Source of the DNA: Ancrocorticia sp039812645
GTDB lineage: Bacteria; Actinomycetota; Actinomycetes; Actinomycetales; Actinomycetaceae
Reading direction: 5' to 3'
Assembly: GCA_039812645.1 (NCBI GenBank)
Contig: JBDIAV010000010.1
Location: 1 to 64,000, forward strand
DNA: 64,000 nucleotides
Shown piece by piece: positions 49,444-59,632 of the stretch. A program made the translations under genes and the position numbers. The notes beneath the pieces were generated by a model. That model ran no database searches. It worked only from the letters and a program-made list of their open reading frames with translations, and had not been told where the DNA came from. Each line of letters begins with the position of its first letter. Position 1 is the stretch's first letter.

Positions 49444-49979
49444 TCAGCGGCTCCCGTGTTGACCTGGATATCCGTAAATCCGAGTTCATCAAGAACCGCG
49501 CGCACCACATGGCTAACGGGTTCAGCGCTCGAGGACACGGTATGACGGGCAACCTCGCGGTACAGCGGCTCGCGCTGCGCTTTAAGCTCGGTGATACGCC
49601 CGGCGGGATCGCCCGCAAGCAGTGGACGCACAGTTTTCGACTTCGTGACCCGGCGCACCAACTCATCCGTTTCCACGTCGATCAGCACCACGGGATGATC
49701 CTTGAGCGCATGACGCGTTGACTCCGTCAGCACAGCTCCCCCGCCAAGTGACAGGACACCGTGAAAGTTCTCCAACGCGTCCTGAATAACACGAGCTTCG
49801 ATGACCCGGAATCCAGATTCACCGTCGTCGGTGAAGATCTCCGGAATCGTACGCCCCTCGGTCTCCTCGATGAGGGCATCAGAATCACGGAACGGTAGAT
49901 CGAGCGAACGGGCCATGATGCGCCCGGCGGTGGTCTTGCCGGAGCCCGGCATCCCGACGAAAACTGCTACAACGCTCAT
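49440..49979 (-). CDS. aroK: Shikimate kinase (179 aa)
   Basis: AroK phosphorylates shikimate at the 3-hydroxyl. Walker A is GMPGSGKT (9-16); the shikimate-binding FRDSDALIEE, SGFRVIEARVI and LSLGGGAVLT are intact, as is the lid RPLLAG. Length is normal. It overlaps aroC by 4 nt and the kinase-like gene that follows by 4 nt. Confidence 0.95.
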   Translation of the reverse strand: MSVVAVFVGMPGSGKTTAGRIMARSLDLPFRDSDALIEETEGRTIPEIFTDDGESGFRVIEARVIQDALENFHGVLSLGGGAVLTESTRHALKDHPVVLIDVETDELVRRVTKSKTVRPLLAGDPAGRITELKAQREPLYREVARHTVSSSAEPVSHVVRAVLDELGFTDIQVNTGAAE

Positions 49980-51187
49980 CGGCGTACCTCCGGAATGGAA
50001 TCAAGGTAGGAGCCCAGTGCCGCGCGCATCTGAGCAATGGAGTCCCCACCAAACTTGTCAGTGAGTGCTTCAGCCACGACAAGGGAGGCCATCGCTTCGG
50101 CGACGACGGCGCCAGGAACCACGGCGGTGGTGTCGCTGCGCTGATGGAGCGCCGTGGCGGCGTCGCCGGTGGCTGTGTCGATAGTACGCAGCGCGCGGGG
50201 AACCGTGGAAATAGGCTTGAAGGCTACGCGCAGGCGAATCGGCTCGCCGTTGGACATACCACCTTCGATACCGCCCGCACGGTTTGTGAGCCGATGGACG
50301 GTGCCGTCCTCGCGCACAATCTCGTCATGAGCCGCACTACCGGGACGACGTGCGGTTTCAAAACCGTCGCCTACTTCCACTCCCTTGACGGATTGGATAG
50401 ACATCAGTGCCGCTGCGAACTTGGCATCAAGGCGTCCAAGCGGGGTGGCGTAAGTGCCGAGACCCTGAGGAACGCCATAGATGAGGACCTCGACCACGCC
50501 GCCAAGGGTGTCACCGGACTTCTTCGCCGCATCCACGGCCGCGATCATGCTGGCCGCGGCCTGCTCGTCGAGGCAGCGCACGGGTGATGCATCAAGGGCA
50601 GCGGCGTCCTCGGGTTCCGGGTAATGAGCGGAGGTATCAATAGCCGAACCGATCGACACCACTCGCGACATAATACGAATGCCAGCAACCTGCTCATTAA
50701 TGGCGGCCGCGATCGCGCCGAGCGCTACACGCGCTGCGGTTTCGCGGGCAGAGGCACGCTCAAGGACGGGACGAGCATCGTTGAAACCGTACTTGTTCAT
50801 ACCCACAAGGTCCGCGTGGCCGGGTCGAGGGCGGGTGAGTGGGCGATTACGTGCCACTTCCCTTTCGTCACCGGTCCCGGCATCAATCTTTAGCGCGTCA
50901 GGGTCGACGGGATCGGGGGACATGACAACATCCCACTTCGGCCATTCCGAATTGCCGATTTCGAGTGCAACCGGCGAACCGATGCTCTGTCCATGGCGCA
51001 TGCCAGAAAGAATTGTCAGCGCGTCCTGCTCCCATTTCTGGCGGGAACCACGGCCGTACCCCTTCCGTCTGCGGGCCAAGGCGTCGCGGATCTCCTGCGA
51101 CGTCAATTCCAAACCGGCGGGCACACCTTCCATCAAGGCAATCAAGGCCTGCCCGTGTGACTCTCCTGCAGTACTCCAACGCAACAT
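49976..51187 (-). CDS. aroC: Chorismate synthase (403 aa)
   Basis: AroC makes chorismate from EPSP with reduced FMN. Signatures: LRWSTAGESHGQALIALMEG, ARRRKGYGRGSRQKWEQD, RPRPGHADLVGMNKY, RASARETAARVALGA and RSDTTAVVPGAVVAEAMAS. ATG 51187 gives the standard N-terminus; a frame open to 51328 is rejected. No strong ribosome binding site is seen. The aroC-aroK order is conserved in actinomycetes. Confidence 0.96.
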   Translation of the reverse strand: MLRWSTAGESHGQALIALMEGVPAGLELTSQEIRDALARRRKGYGRGSRQKWEQDALTILSGMRHGQSIGSPVALEIGNSEWPKWDVVMSPDPVDPDALKIDAGTGDEREVARNRPLTRPRPGHADLVGMNKYGFNDARPVLERASARETAARVALGAIAAAINEQVAGIRIMSRVVSIGSAIDTSAHYPEPEDAAALDASPVRCLDEQAAASMIAAVDAAKKSGDTLGGVVEVLIYGVPQGLGTYATPLGRLDAKFAAALMSIQSVKGVEVGDGFETARRPGSAAHDEIVREDGTVHRLTNRAGGIEGGMSNGEPIRLRVAFKPISTVPRALRTIDTATGDAATALHQRSDTTAVVPGAVVAEAMASLVVAEALTDKFGGDSIAQMRAALGSYLDSIPEVRR

Positions 51188-51309
51188 GGATTCGATTGTG
51201 TCACGCGGATGCCAACTCAGCGAAACCAGTCCAGCGTGCGGGTTGCTGTACTCGCTGTCTTTGGCGGACGACGACGGCGCCCAGCATGGGACTGCTACCG
51301 ACTCACGTT

Positions 51310-51891
51310 TTAGGCTCCTACCACCCAAAATACCGCCGCACCGCTTACTAGCCAGGGGCCAAGAGCGAGGGCAGTAGTGCGGGTCGCTCGCCGCAGGAGT
51401 AGCAAAAGAGCGGCATAGCTACCCGCGCCAACAAGCGCAATAATCACAGCGGCAAGGAGGTCAACCGGGTTGCCCAGCCACACTCCTAGAACGGCAAGAA
51501 GCTTGGCATCTCCTCGACCGAAGGAAAATGAGGAACTGAGAGCGAGGCCAACACCCAATGCCAGCATGGACGTGAGACACGCGAGAGTAACCACCCTCCA
51601 TTCACCGCTGGCTGCAAGAAAGAGGAGAGGCGGCACGGCCGCAAGGCTGGCCAACAGGAGTAATGGGTCGGGTAAAAGATGGCACACAGAGTCAACAAAT
51701 GCTGCCACGGCGAGCGGAGCAATGACAACACCGCTCAAGACGATGGGAATACTGGTTTCGGTGAACAGCAGGCGTGCCCAGAGCAAGAGTGCTGTGGCAC
51801 ACGCGCCACATGACAGCGCCTGTGCCGGGGTAAGTGCACCACGCAGTAAGCGCCTGCGAGTCCAGAAAGGTACCACCATGACATGTTCCAT
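51310..51891 (-). CDS. Prepilin peptidase, A24 family (TadV/CpaA-like) (193 aa)
   Basis: This is a membrane aspartyl protease cleaving prepilin leader peptides. It has about six hydrophobic segments; the two catalytic aspartates lie in AFVDSVCHLLPDPLLL and FGRGDAKLLAVLG (the GxGD motif). There is no N-terminal methylase domain, as in TadV/CpaA types. It lies within the aro cluster, a common position in actinomycetes. No pilus genes are visible in the window. Confidence 0.85.
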   Translation of the reverse strand: MEHVMVVPFWTRRRLLRGALTPAQALSCGACATALLLWARLLFTETSIPIVLSGVVIAPLAVAAFVDSVCHLLPDPLLLLASLAAVPPLLFLAASGEWRVVTLACLTSMLALGVGLALSSSFSFGRGDAKLLAVLGVWLGNPVDLLAAVIIALVGAGSYAALLLLLRRATRTTALALGPWLVSGAAVFWVVGA

Positions 51892-51971
51892 GTCGGCAGA
51901 CTAACGAGTGTCAGCACAAGCTGCAGATTTTTTCCACAGAACCGAAAGAATTCTGTTCCACTCCCTGTGGA

Positions 51972-52727
51972 TTAAGAACCGAGCACCTCGCGCATGGCGT
52001 CAATATCGGGCTCGCGGGAAGTGAACAAACGTAACTGCGCTGCCACCGTGTGCAGTTCAATAAGTTCGGAGCCAATCCGAACCGGTGTAACTGAAGGTCC
52101 GGCGGAACTTACGATGAATCCGTCGTCGTCGAATGTGATCCGAGGGCCAGAGCCACCGGAAGCTGGCAGTCGCGCTAGCTCCACACCCAACCGGTGTGCC
52201 ACCGCACCAGTCATCGCATCAGACGCCGACGCTACGCCGTTCACCCGAAGTTGGGTGAGGGCAGCAAGTGCCGCCCACGCCTCAGGGCCGCGAGTATCAA
52301 TGTACGCCGGGAGACTCACGTATTGTTCTCCGAGCTGCTCGCGCAACGCCGCAACCATACCGCCCACGCGGGCGAGAAAACCATAAGCACCCGGAAGACC
52401 ACCGGCAAAAGCGAGCGAATCCGCCCATCCCACCGCCTTTGCAAGACCATCACCCAATGCTGCGACTCGCAACGCGGCCAAACCCGGAGGGATGGCAATT
52501 CCCACGCATCCGTCTGGGCGTTGGTTCACCAACTCTTCCAACGCCTCCACCGCGGCAGGATGGGCAACAGACATCTCCGCAGCTAGTGCGGACGCGCCGG
52601 GACGGTGGATCGCCGGAAGCGGGTGCGCCTTGACGTGCACCGATGTTCCAGCAGAGAGCAACTTGTACGAGAGAGTGCCTTCGTCCCCTGCCCAGATAAT
52701 AAGATCTAACGGTTTTCCGCGATCCAC
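51972..52727 (-). CDS. Divergent protein at the aroE position, possibly AroE-like (251 aa)
   Basis: In most actinomycetes mltG is followed by shikimate dehydrogenase aroE, then the prepilin peptidase and aroC. This gene has that place, a similar length and overlaps mltG by 22 nt. Weak AroE-like reading is possible (GCVGIAIPPGLAALRVA for the NVT-P-K strand; VGWADSLAFAGGLPGAYGF for the GAVNT...NTDG region), but the catalytic Lys, the catalytic Asp and the GAGGA nucleotide loop are not visible. It is therefore either a decayed/repurposed AroE or an unrelated protein. The start is GTG. The sequence is Ala/Gly/Leu-rich with no membrane segment. Confidence 0.4.
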   Translation of the reverse strand: MDRGKPLDLIIWAGDEGTLSYKLLSAGTSVHVKAHPLPAIHRPGASALAAEMSVAHPAAVEALEELVNQRPDGCVGIAIPPGLAALRVAALGDGLAKAVGWADSLAFAGGLPGAYGFLARVGGMVAALREQLGEQYVSLPAYIDTRGPEAWAALAALTQLRVNGVASASDAMTGAVAHRLGVELARLPASGGSGPRITFDDDGFIVSSAGPSVTPVRIGSELIELHTVAAQLRLFTSREPDIDAMREVLGS

Positions 52728-53824
52728 TTCTTGAGTTCCTCCACGTTGGTCATGTGTTCGTCATAGTTCGCGGTGAACTTGGTTTCCCCGGTGTCGAGAT
52801 TGACGGTGACGAAGTACAGCCAGTTCCCATCGGCGGGATTCGCGACAGCTTTCAGGGTGTCAATACCGGCTGCCCCAATCGGAGTGGGGGGAAGGCCCGC
52901 ATGGAGGTAGGTGTTATAGGGAGTGTCCGTCTCGAGCTGCTCGGTGGTGGGAACTCCCCCCACCTGGCCAAGCCCATAGAGCACGGTCGAGTCCATCTGG
53001 AGCTTACCCTGCACTTCACCGGTGTCCGCCAGACGATTCTCGATAACGCGGGCAACCTTTGGAAGGTCGTCTGGGTTAACAGCCTCGCGCTCAAGGATAG
53101 ATGCTTTGATGAGGTCTTTCTGCCAGTTCTCGGGTGCGATCTTGAGTTCGTTGAGCTGGCTGACGCGTTCGTTAACCATCGTGGTCAGCGCTTCTTCAGC
53201 CGTGGTATCCGGCGGGAAATCATAGGTTAAGGGGGCAAGCCAGCCCTCAATGTTCCCTTGCGCCTCGGGTGGAAGCGTCACGTTTGCGGCGGCTGCTTCC
53301 GAGGATCCGGCGGGCAGCTTCAGCGCACTATCAAGCTTGTCGAAGACCTCCCCCTTGGTCCATCCTTCGGGGACGGTCATTTTCTCATCCGCCTTCGAGG
53401 CGGGATCAAGAAGAGCAGAGATCGCGCCCGCGGCTGACATCTCCTTGCGCAGATTGTAAAAACCAGAATGAATGTTGGCGGCGCGAGGATCCTTCCGGAA
53501 AGCATCGGCGAAAGCATTAGCAGTAGCAACAACGCCGTTCTCTTGAAGAATCTGCCCCATATCGCGCCCTGTCGCGCCGTCGGGAATTTCCACCACGACA
53601 TTGCCCGTGCCCGGGCCAGGATAGTCTTTGACGGTTTTTTCACCGAGGAACTGCGGCAGCACCATAACAAGTGCGCCAACAATTGCGGCAACCACAACGA
53701 ATATGAGGAAGAAGTTCATCCGCCGTTTGCGTTTACGCGCACGCGCTGCCGCTTGAGCGCGTGCAGCTTCTTCTTTCGTCTGACGTGGCTGCGCTGGTGC
53801 GACTTCGTCAAAGAAATCAGTCAT
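52706..53824 (-). CDS. mltG: Endolytic murein transglycosylase MltG (372 aa)
   Basis: MltG cuts nascent peptidoglycan glycan strands and so sets their length. A basic cytosolic tail (RARKRKRRMN) and one membrane segment (FFLIFVVVAAIVGALVMVLP, about 37-57) anchor it; the catalytic domain is outside. The catalytic Glu is in KASILEREAVNPDDLPKVA and the family motif LQMDSTVLYGLG follows, with TPYNTYLHAGLPPTPI. It overlaps ruvX by 4 nt. Confidence 0.94.
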   Translation of the reverse strand: MTDFFDEVAPAQPRQTKEEAARAQAAARARKRKRRMNFFLIFVVVAAIVGALVMVLPQFLGEKTVKDYPGPGTGNVVVEIPDGATGRDMGQILQENGVVATANAFADAFRKDPRAANIHSGFYNLRKEMSAAGAISALLDPASKADEKMTVPEGWTKGEVFDKLDSALKLPAGSSEAAAANVTLPPEAQGNIEGWLAPLTYDFPPDTTAEEALTTMVNERVSQLNELKIAPENWQKDLIKASILEREAVNPDDLPKVARVIENRLADTGEVQGKLQMDSTVLYGLGQVGGVPTTEQLETDTPYNTYLHAGLPPTPIGAAGIDTLKAVANPADGNWLYFVTVNLDTGETKFTANYDEHMTNVEELKKWIAENR

Positions 53825-54290
53825 GATTCCCTTTCCGGCTCGGGAGCAACTAGTTCACCGGGGGCCTCGTCCCTGCGGCGTTCCATTTCCAGCGCAGTGT
53901 CAAGGATCACGGTTGCCGCAACCTGGTCCACAACACGTCGATGCGTTCGCGAATCCCTGCCGGCGGCAGACAACTGGGCGTGCGCCGCCACCGTCGAGAG
54001 CCGTTCATCAACGAGCCGTACGGAAACCGGAGCAATCCTACGGGCTAGCTTACCTGCCCAGACGCGTGCATGACGTGCGGAAATGCCCTCCGTACCGTCC
54101 ATATTTAACGGTAGGCCGACAATCACTTCCATAATGTCGTCGTCGCGCACCATCTTGGCAACCTTACGAAGGTCCGACTGCCCCCGCTTGAGCGTGACGA
54201 CAGGAGTGGCGAGGATCGCGTCAGGATCACACGATGCAACCCCAACACGAGCCTCGCCTACATCCACACCCAGGCGTTTGCCACGCCTCA

Positions 54291-54291
<1 letters not shown>
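53821..54291 (-). CDS. ruvX: Putative pre-16S rRNA nuclease YqgF/RuvX (156 aa)
   Basis: This is an RNase H-fold protein that matures the 16S rRNA 5' end. It begins RRGKRLGVDVGEARVGVA with the first acidic residue; VGLPLNMDG and VRLVDERLSTVAAHAQL supply the others. Length is slightly above the family norm because of a charged C-tail. It shares one base with alaS and overlaps mltG by 4 nt. Confidence 0.94.
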
Positions 54292-56951
<2,660 letters not shown>

Positions 56952-56959
56952 GTATTTCC

Positions 56960-57325
56960 TCAGTCCTCAAACGTCGTGCTTTTACCGAATGCAGATTTTA
57001 CCTTGTCCACGCCGCGACGTGCTGCAAGGATAGGTGCCGCCACCGTGGAGGCGATCAGCGTGGTCATCGCGGAGATGTCCTCGCTGGTACGGGCTGCTGC
57101 GGACGTGATCGTATCAATATGCGCAATCTGGCTGTTGGCGTCGCGAACCGTCTTAGCGGCTTCATCGATCGCGGGCAGGGTGTGCTCAGTCAATTCGGTC
57201 ACGGCATCTGCGAGTCGATCGACAACTCCGGCAAGCTTGCCGATGGGACGAATAAGAGCAATAACAAGGGCAACGAAAGCGAGTGCGGCAATGATCGCCG
57301 CAATTCCACCGAGCGTAATCTCCAC
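56960..57325 (-). CDS. DUF948 membrane-anchored protein (121 aa)
   Basis: One N-terminal membrane segment (GGIAAIIAALAFVALVIALI) is followed by a helical, probably coiled-coil domain with alternating small and hydrophobic residues and a short acidic tail, the pattern of DUF948 proteins placed between rpsD and alaS in actinomycetes. GTG 57325 is preferred: GGAGGAAATT lies directly before it, whereas the ATG at 57337 is part of that ribosome binding site and lies only 7 nt from the rpsD terminator. Function unknown. It ends 8 bp before alaS. Confidence 0.8.
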   Translation of the reverse strand: MEITLGGIAAIIAALAFVALVIALIRPIGKLAGVVDRLADAVTELTEHTLPAIDEAAKTVRDANSQIAHIDTITSAAARTSEDISAMTTLIASTVAAPILAARRGVDKVKSAFGKSTTFED

Positions 57326-57344
57326 AATTTCCTCCATATAGCAA

Positions 57345-57368
57345 GAACGCGCCCCGCAGGGCGCGTTC
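57345..57368 (-). terminator. Terminator of rpsD
   Basis: GAACGCGCCC and its exact inverse form a 10-bp stem with a CGCA tetraloop just beyond the rpsD stop. TTGCTATAT follows on the minus strand. It stands immediately before the DUF948 gene. Confidence 0.8.
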
Positions 57369-57378
57369 TCGACGCCAA

Positions 57379-58002
57379 TTAGCGTGAGTAGTGCTCGACG
57401 ACCATCTGGACGTCACAGGTCACTGGAACCTCGACGCGCTTGGGGCGACGAACCAGCGTGAACTTCAGCTTCTCCAGCTCAACGTCCAGGTACTCCGGGA
57501 CCTTGGGCAGGACATCGCGGTGCACTCCCTGCGCAGCCATGAGGAAGCTCGGGCCAGCCTGCGAACGGGCCTTGACCTGAACAACCTGACCGGGCTTCAC
57601 GCGGAAGGACGGGCGATCAACGATGCGGCCGTCAACGAGAATGTGACGGTGCACGACGATCTGACGGGCCTGGGCGGTGGTGCGGGCGAAACCAGCGCGC
57701 AGCACCAGGGCGTCAAGACGCATCTCGAGCAGCTCAACCAGGTTCTCACCGGCGAGGCCGTCTGCACGACGAGCCTCTTCCCACACGCGGCGCATCTGTG
57801 CCTCGCGAATACCGTACTGAGCGCGCAGACGCTGCTTTTCCTTGAGACGAACCGAGTAATCGGAGTCCTTGGTGCGGCCACGGCCATGCTCACCCGGACG
57901 GTAAGGACGGCGCTGCATGTAGCGCTCAGCCTTGGGGGTCAGAGCCAGACCGAGGGCGCGCGACTGACGCACCTGCTTACGGTTACGGTTGCTTGCAGAC
58001 AT
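57379..58002 (-). CDS. rpsD: 30S ribosomal protein S4 (207 aa)
   Basis: Primary 16S rRNA-binding protein. It has the N-terminal zinc-free form (SASNRNRKQVRQSRALG), the S4 RNA-binding domain (RLDALVLRAGFARTTAQARQ, IVVHRHILVDGRIVDRPSF) and the usual C-terminus. ATG 58002 has AGGAG upstream; a frame open to 58053 is rejected. It is outside the large ribosomal operons, as in many actinomycetes, and has its own terminator. Confidence 0.96.
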   Translation of the reverse strand: MSASNRNRKQVRQSRALGLALTPKAERYMQRRPYRPGEHGRGRTKDSDYSVRLKEKQRLRAQYGIREAQMRRVWEEARRADGLAGENLVELLEMRLDALVLRAGFARTTAQARQIVVHRHILVDGRIVDRPSFRVKPGQVVQVKARSQAGPSFLMAAQGVHRDVLPKVPEYLDVELEKLKFTLVRRPKRVEVPVTCDVQMVVEHYSR

Positions 58003-58160
58003 TAAGTCTCCTGTCGAAATCTGTGCGCAATCCGGAAAGGATTGCGGGGCCAACTCAAACGGCTAAGGCCCCAGGATCGTGCTGCCCATATGAACATCGA
58101 CTGTGGTTTTGTGACCATCGACGCTGCTCATATGGATAACTACATTGCCCGAGTGGACAA

Positions 58161-59513
58161 CTAGCCAAGACTATCAGGCCCGCCCTGTAAGAGAGAACGG
58201 ATGTGTGCGAGCCTCGGTGTGATCTTTGCTTCGAACCCGCGCCCCGTGGGCTCATAATAATGGGTTCCCTCCAGGCCCTCCGGCATAAACTCCATCGTGG
58301 CAACACCTTCGGGGAAGTCGTGAGCGTACTTATAGCCTTCCTTATAGCCGAGGTCCTTGGCGCCACGAAAATCATCGTTACGCAGTTGTAGTGGGACCGG
58401 GGCGAGCTTGCCCGCCCGCACATCGGCAATAGCAGCATCGAGAGCCAAGTAGGCGCGATTGGACTTCGGTGCGGTGGCGAGATGAACGACGGCTTCGGCG
58501 AGGATGATGCGCCCCTCCGGCATGCCGATGAGCGCTACCGCTTGGGCAGCCGCGGTGGCGGTTTGTAACGCCGATGGATCGGCCATGCCGATATCTTCAG
58601 CGGCAGAGATCATGAGGCGCCGGGCAATGAAACGGGGATCCTCCCCCGCCTCTAGCATTCGTGCCAAGTAGTGCATCGCAGCATCGACATTGGAGCCACG
58701 AATCGACTTGATAAAGGCCGAGATGACGTCATAGTGCTGATCCCCAGCCCTGTCATAGCGCACCGTGGCGCCATCGGCTGCCTGCGAGACATCGACTAGT
58801 TCAATAGTGTGTGTGCCACGAAGCCGCGCACCATCCGCCGCCGCCTCCAGCAGGGTGAGTGATCGTCGCCCATCACGCCCGGCAATCCTGATGAGGTTCT
58901 CTTTGGCGTTCTCCTCAATCTCGTACGTGCCCGCAAGCCCACGTTCATCCACAAGAGCGCGATCCACGAGGGTTTCAATATCTTCGTCGCTCAGTCCTCG
59001 CAGCGTAATAAGGAGCGAGCGCGAGAGCAGCGGTGAGACCACTGAGAACGCCGGGTTCTCAGTGGTGGCGGCAATGAGCGTCACCCATCCGTTTTCTACC
59101 GCGGGCAGCAACGCATCCTGCTGCGCCTTGTTGAAGCGGTGCACCTCGTCAATGAACAACACCGTCTCTTTACCTGACGAATTGAGACGATGCTTGGCGG
59201 TGGCGATGACTGCGCGCACCTCCTTGACCCCGGCTGAGACGGCTGAGACCTCCTCGAAGTAACGCTCCCCTGCCCGCGCGATGAGATAGGCGAGAGTTGT
59301 TTTCCCGGTGCCTGGAGGACCCCAGAGGAACACCGACGACGGCCGCGAACCTTCCGGATCCATCAGCCGCCGCATTGGCGAACCAGGCCCCAAAATATGG
59401 TCTTGGCCTACCACCTCGTCCAAGGTACGAGGGCGCATGCGGACCGCCAGCGGGCCGAATTCTCCTGTGGGGACACCTGACTCGTCGGTACTCATGCTTT
59501 CGAAGAGATCCAT
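58161..59513 (-). CDS. rarA: Replication-associated recombination protein RarA/MgsA (450 aa)
   Basis: AAA+ ATPase acting at stalled replication forks. Walker A GPPGTGKT (65-72), Walker B FIDEVHRFNKAQQDALLP, sensor region IAATTENPAF and the C-terminal tetramerisation domain (EVVHLATAPKSNRAYLALDA region) are intact. The ATG is preceded by TAGACT at -12 spacing and no ribosome binding site, so the mRNA may be leaderless. It lies between aspS and rpsD. Confidence 0.95.
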   Translation of the reverse strand: MDLFESMSTDESGVPTGEFGPLAVRMRPRTLDEVVGQDHILGPGSPMRRLMDPEGSRPSSVFLWGPPGTGKTTLAYLIARAGERYFEEVSAVSAGVKEVRAVIATAKHRLNSSGKETVLFIDEVHRFNKAQQDALLPAVENGWVTLIAATTENPAFSVVSPLLSRSLLITLRGLSDEDIETLVDRALVDERGLAGTYEIEENAKENLIRIAGRDGRRSLTLLEAAADGARLRGTHTIELVDVSQAADGATVRYDRAGDQHYDVISAFIKSIRGSNVDAAMHYLARMLEAGEDPRFIARRLMISAAEDIGMADPSALQTATAAAQAVALIGMPEGRIILAEAVVHLATAPKSNRAYLALDAAIADVRAGKLAPVPLQLRNDDFRGAKDLGYKEGYKYAHDFPEGVATMEFMPEGLEGTHYYEPTGRGFEAKITPRLAHIRSLLQGGPDSLG

Positions 59514-59578
59514 GGGTCTAGTCTAATTGGATGCTCCGACATGGTTTGCGTATGTGTGGGCACCACTCGCAGCGAGCA

Positions 59579-59616
59579 CACAGGGGCCCTGCCGGCGAAC
59601 CGGCAGGGCCCCTGTG
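59579..59616 (-). terminator. Terminator of aspS
   Basis: A perfect 17-bp stem (CACAGGGGCCCTGCCGG) with a 4-nt loop that reads UUCG on the minus strand lies 16 bp beyond the aspS stop. No U tract follows. Confidence 0.8.
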
Positions 59617-59632
59617 AATACTTAGCGAGAAG

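Noticed and set aside
56952..56959. T-box leader for alaS or aspS
   Set aside because: The alaS gap is 8 bp and the aspS leader shows no T-box consensus (AGGGUGGNACCGCG-like sequence absent).
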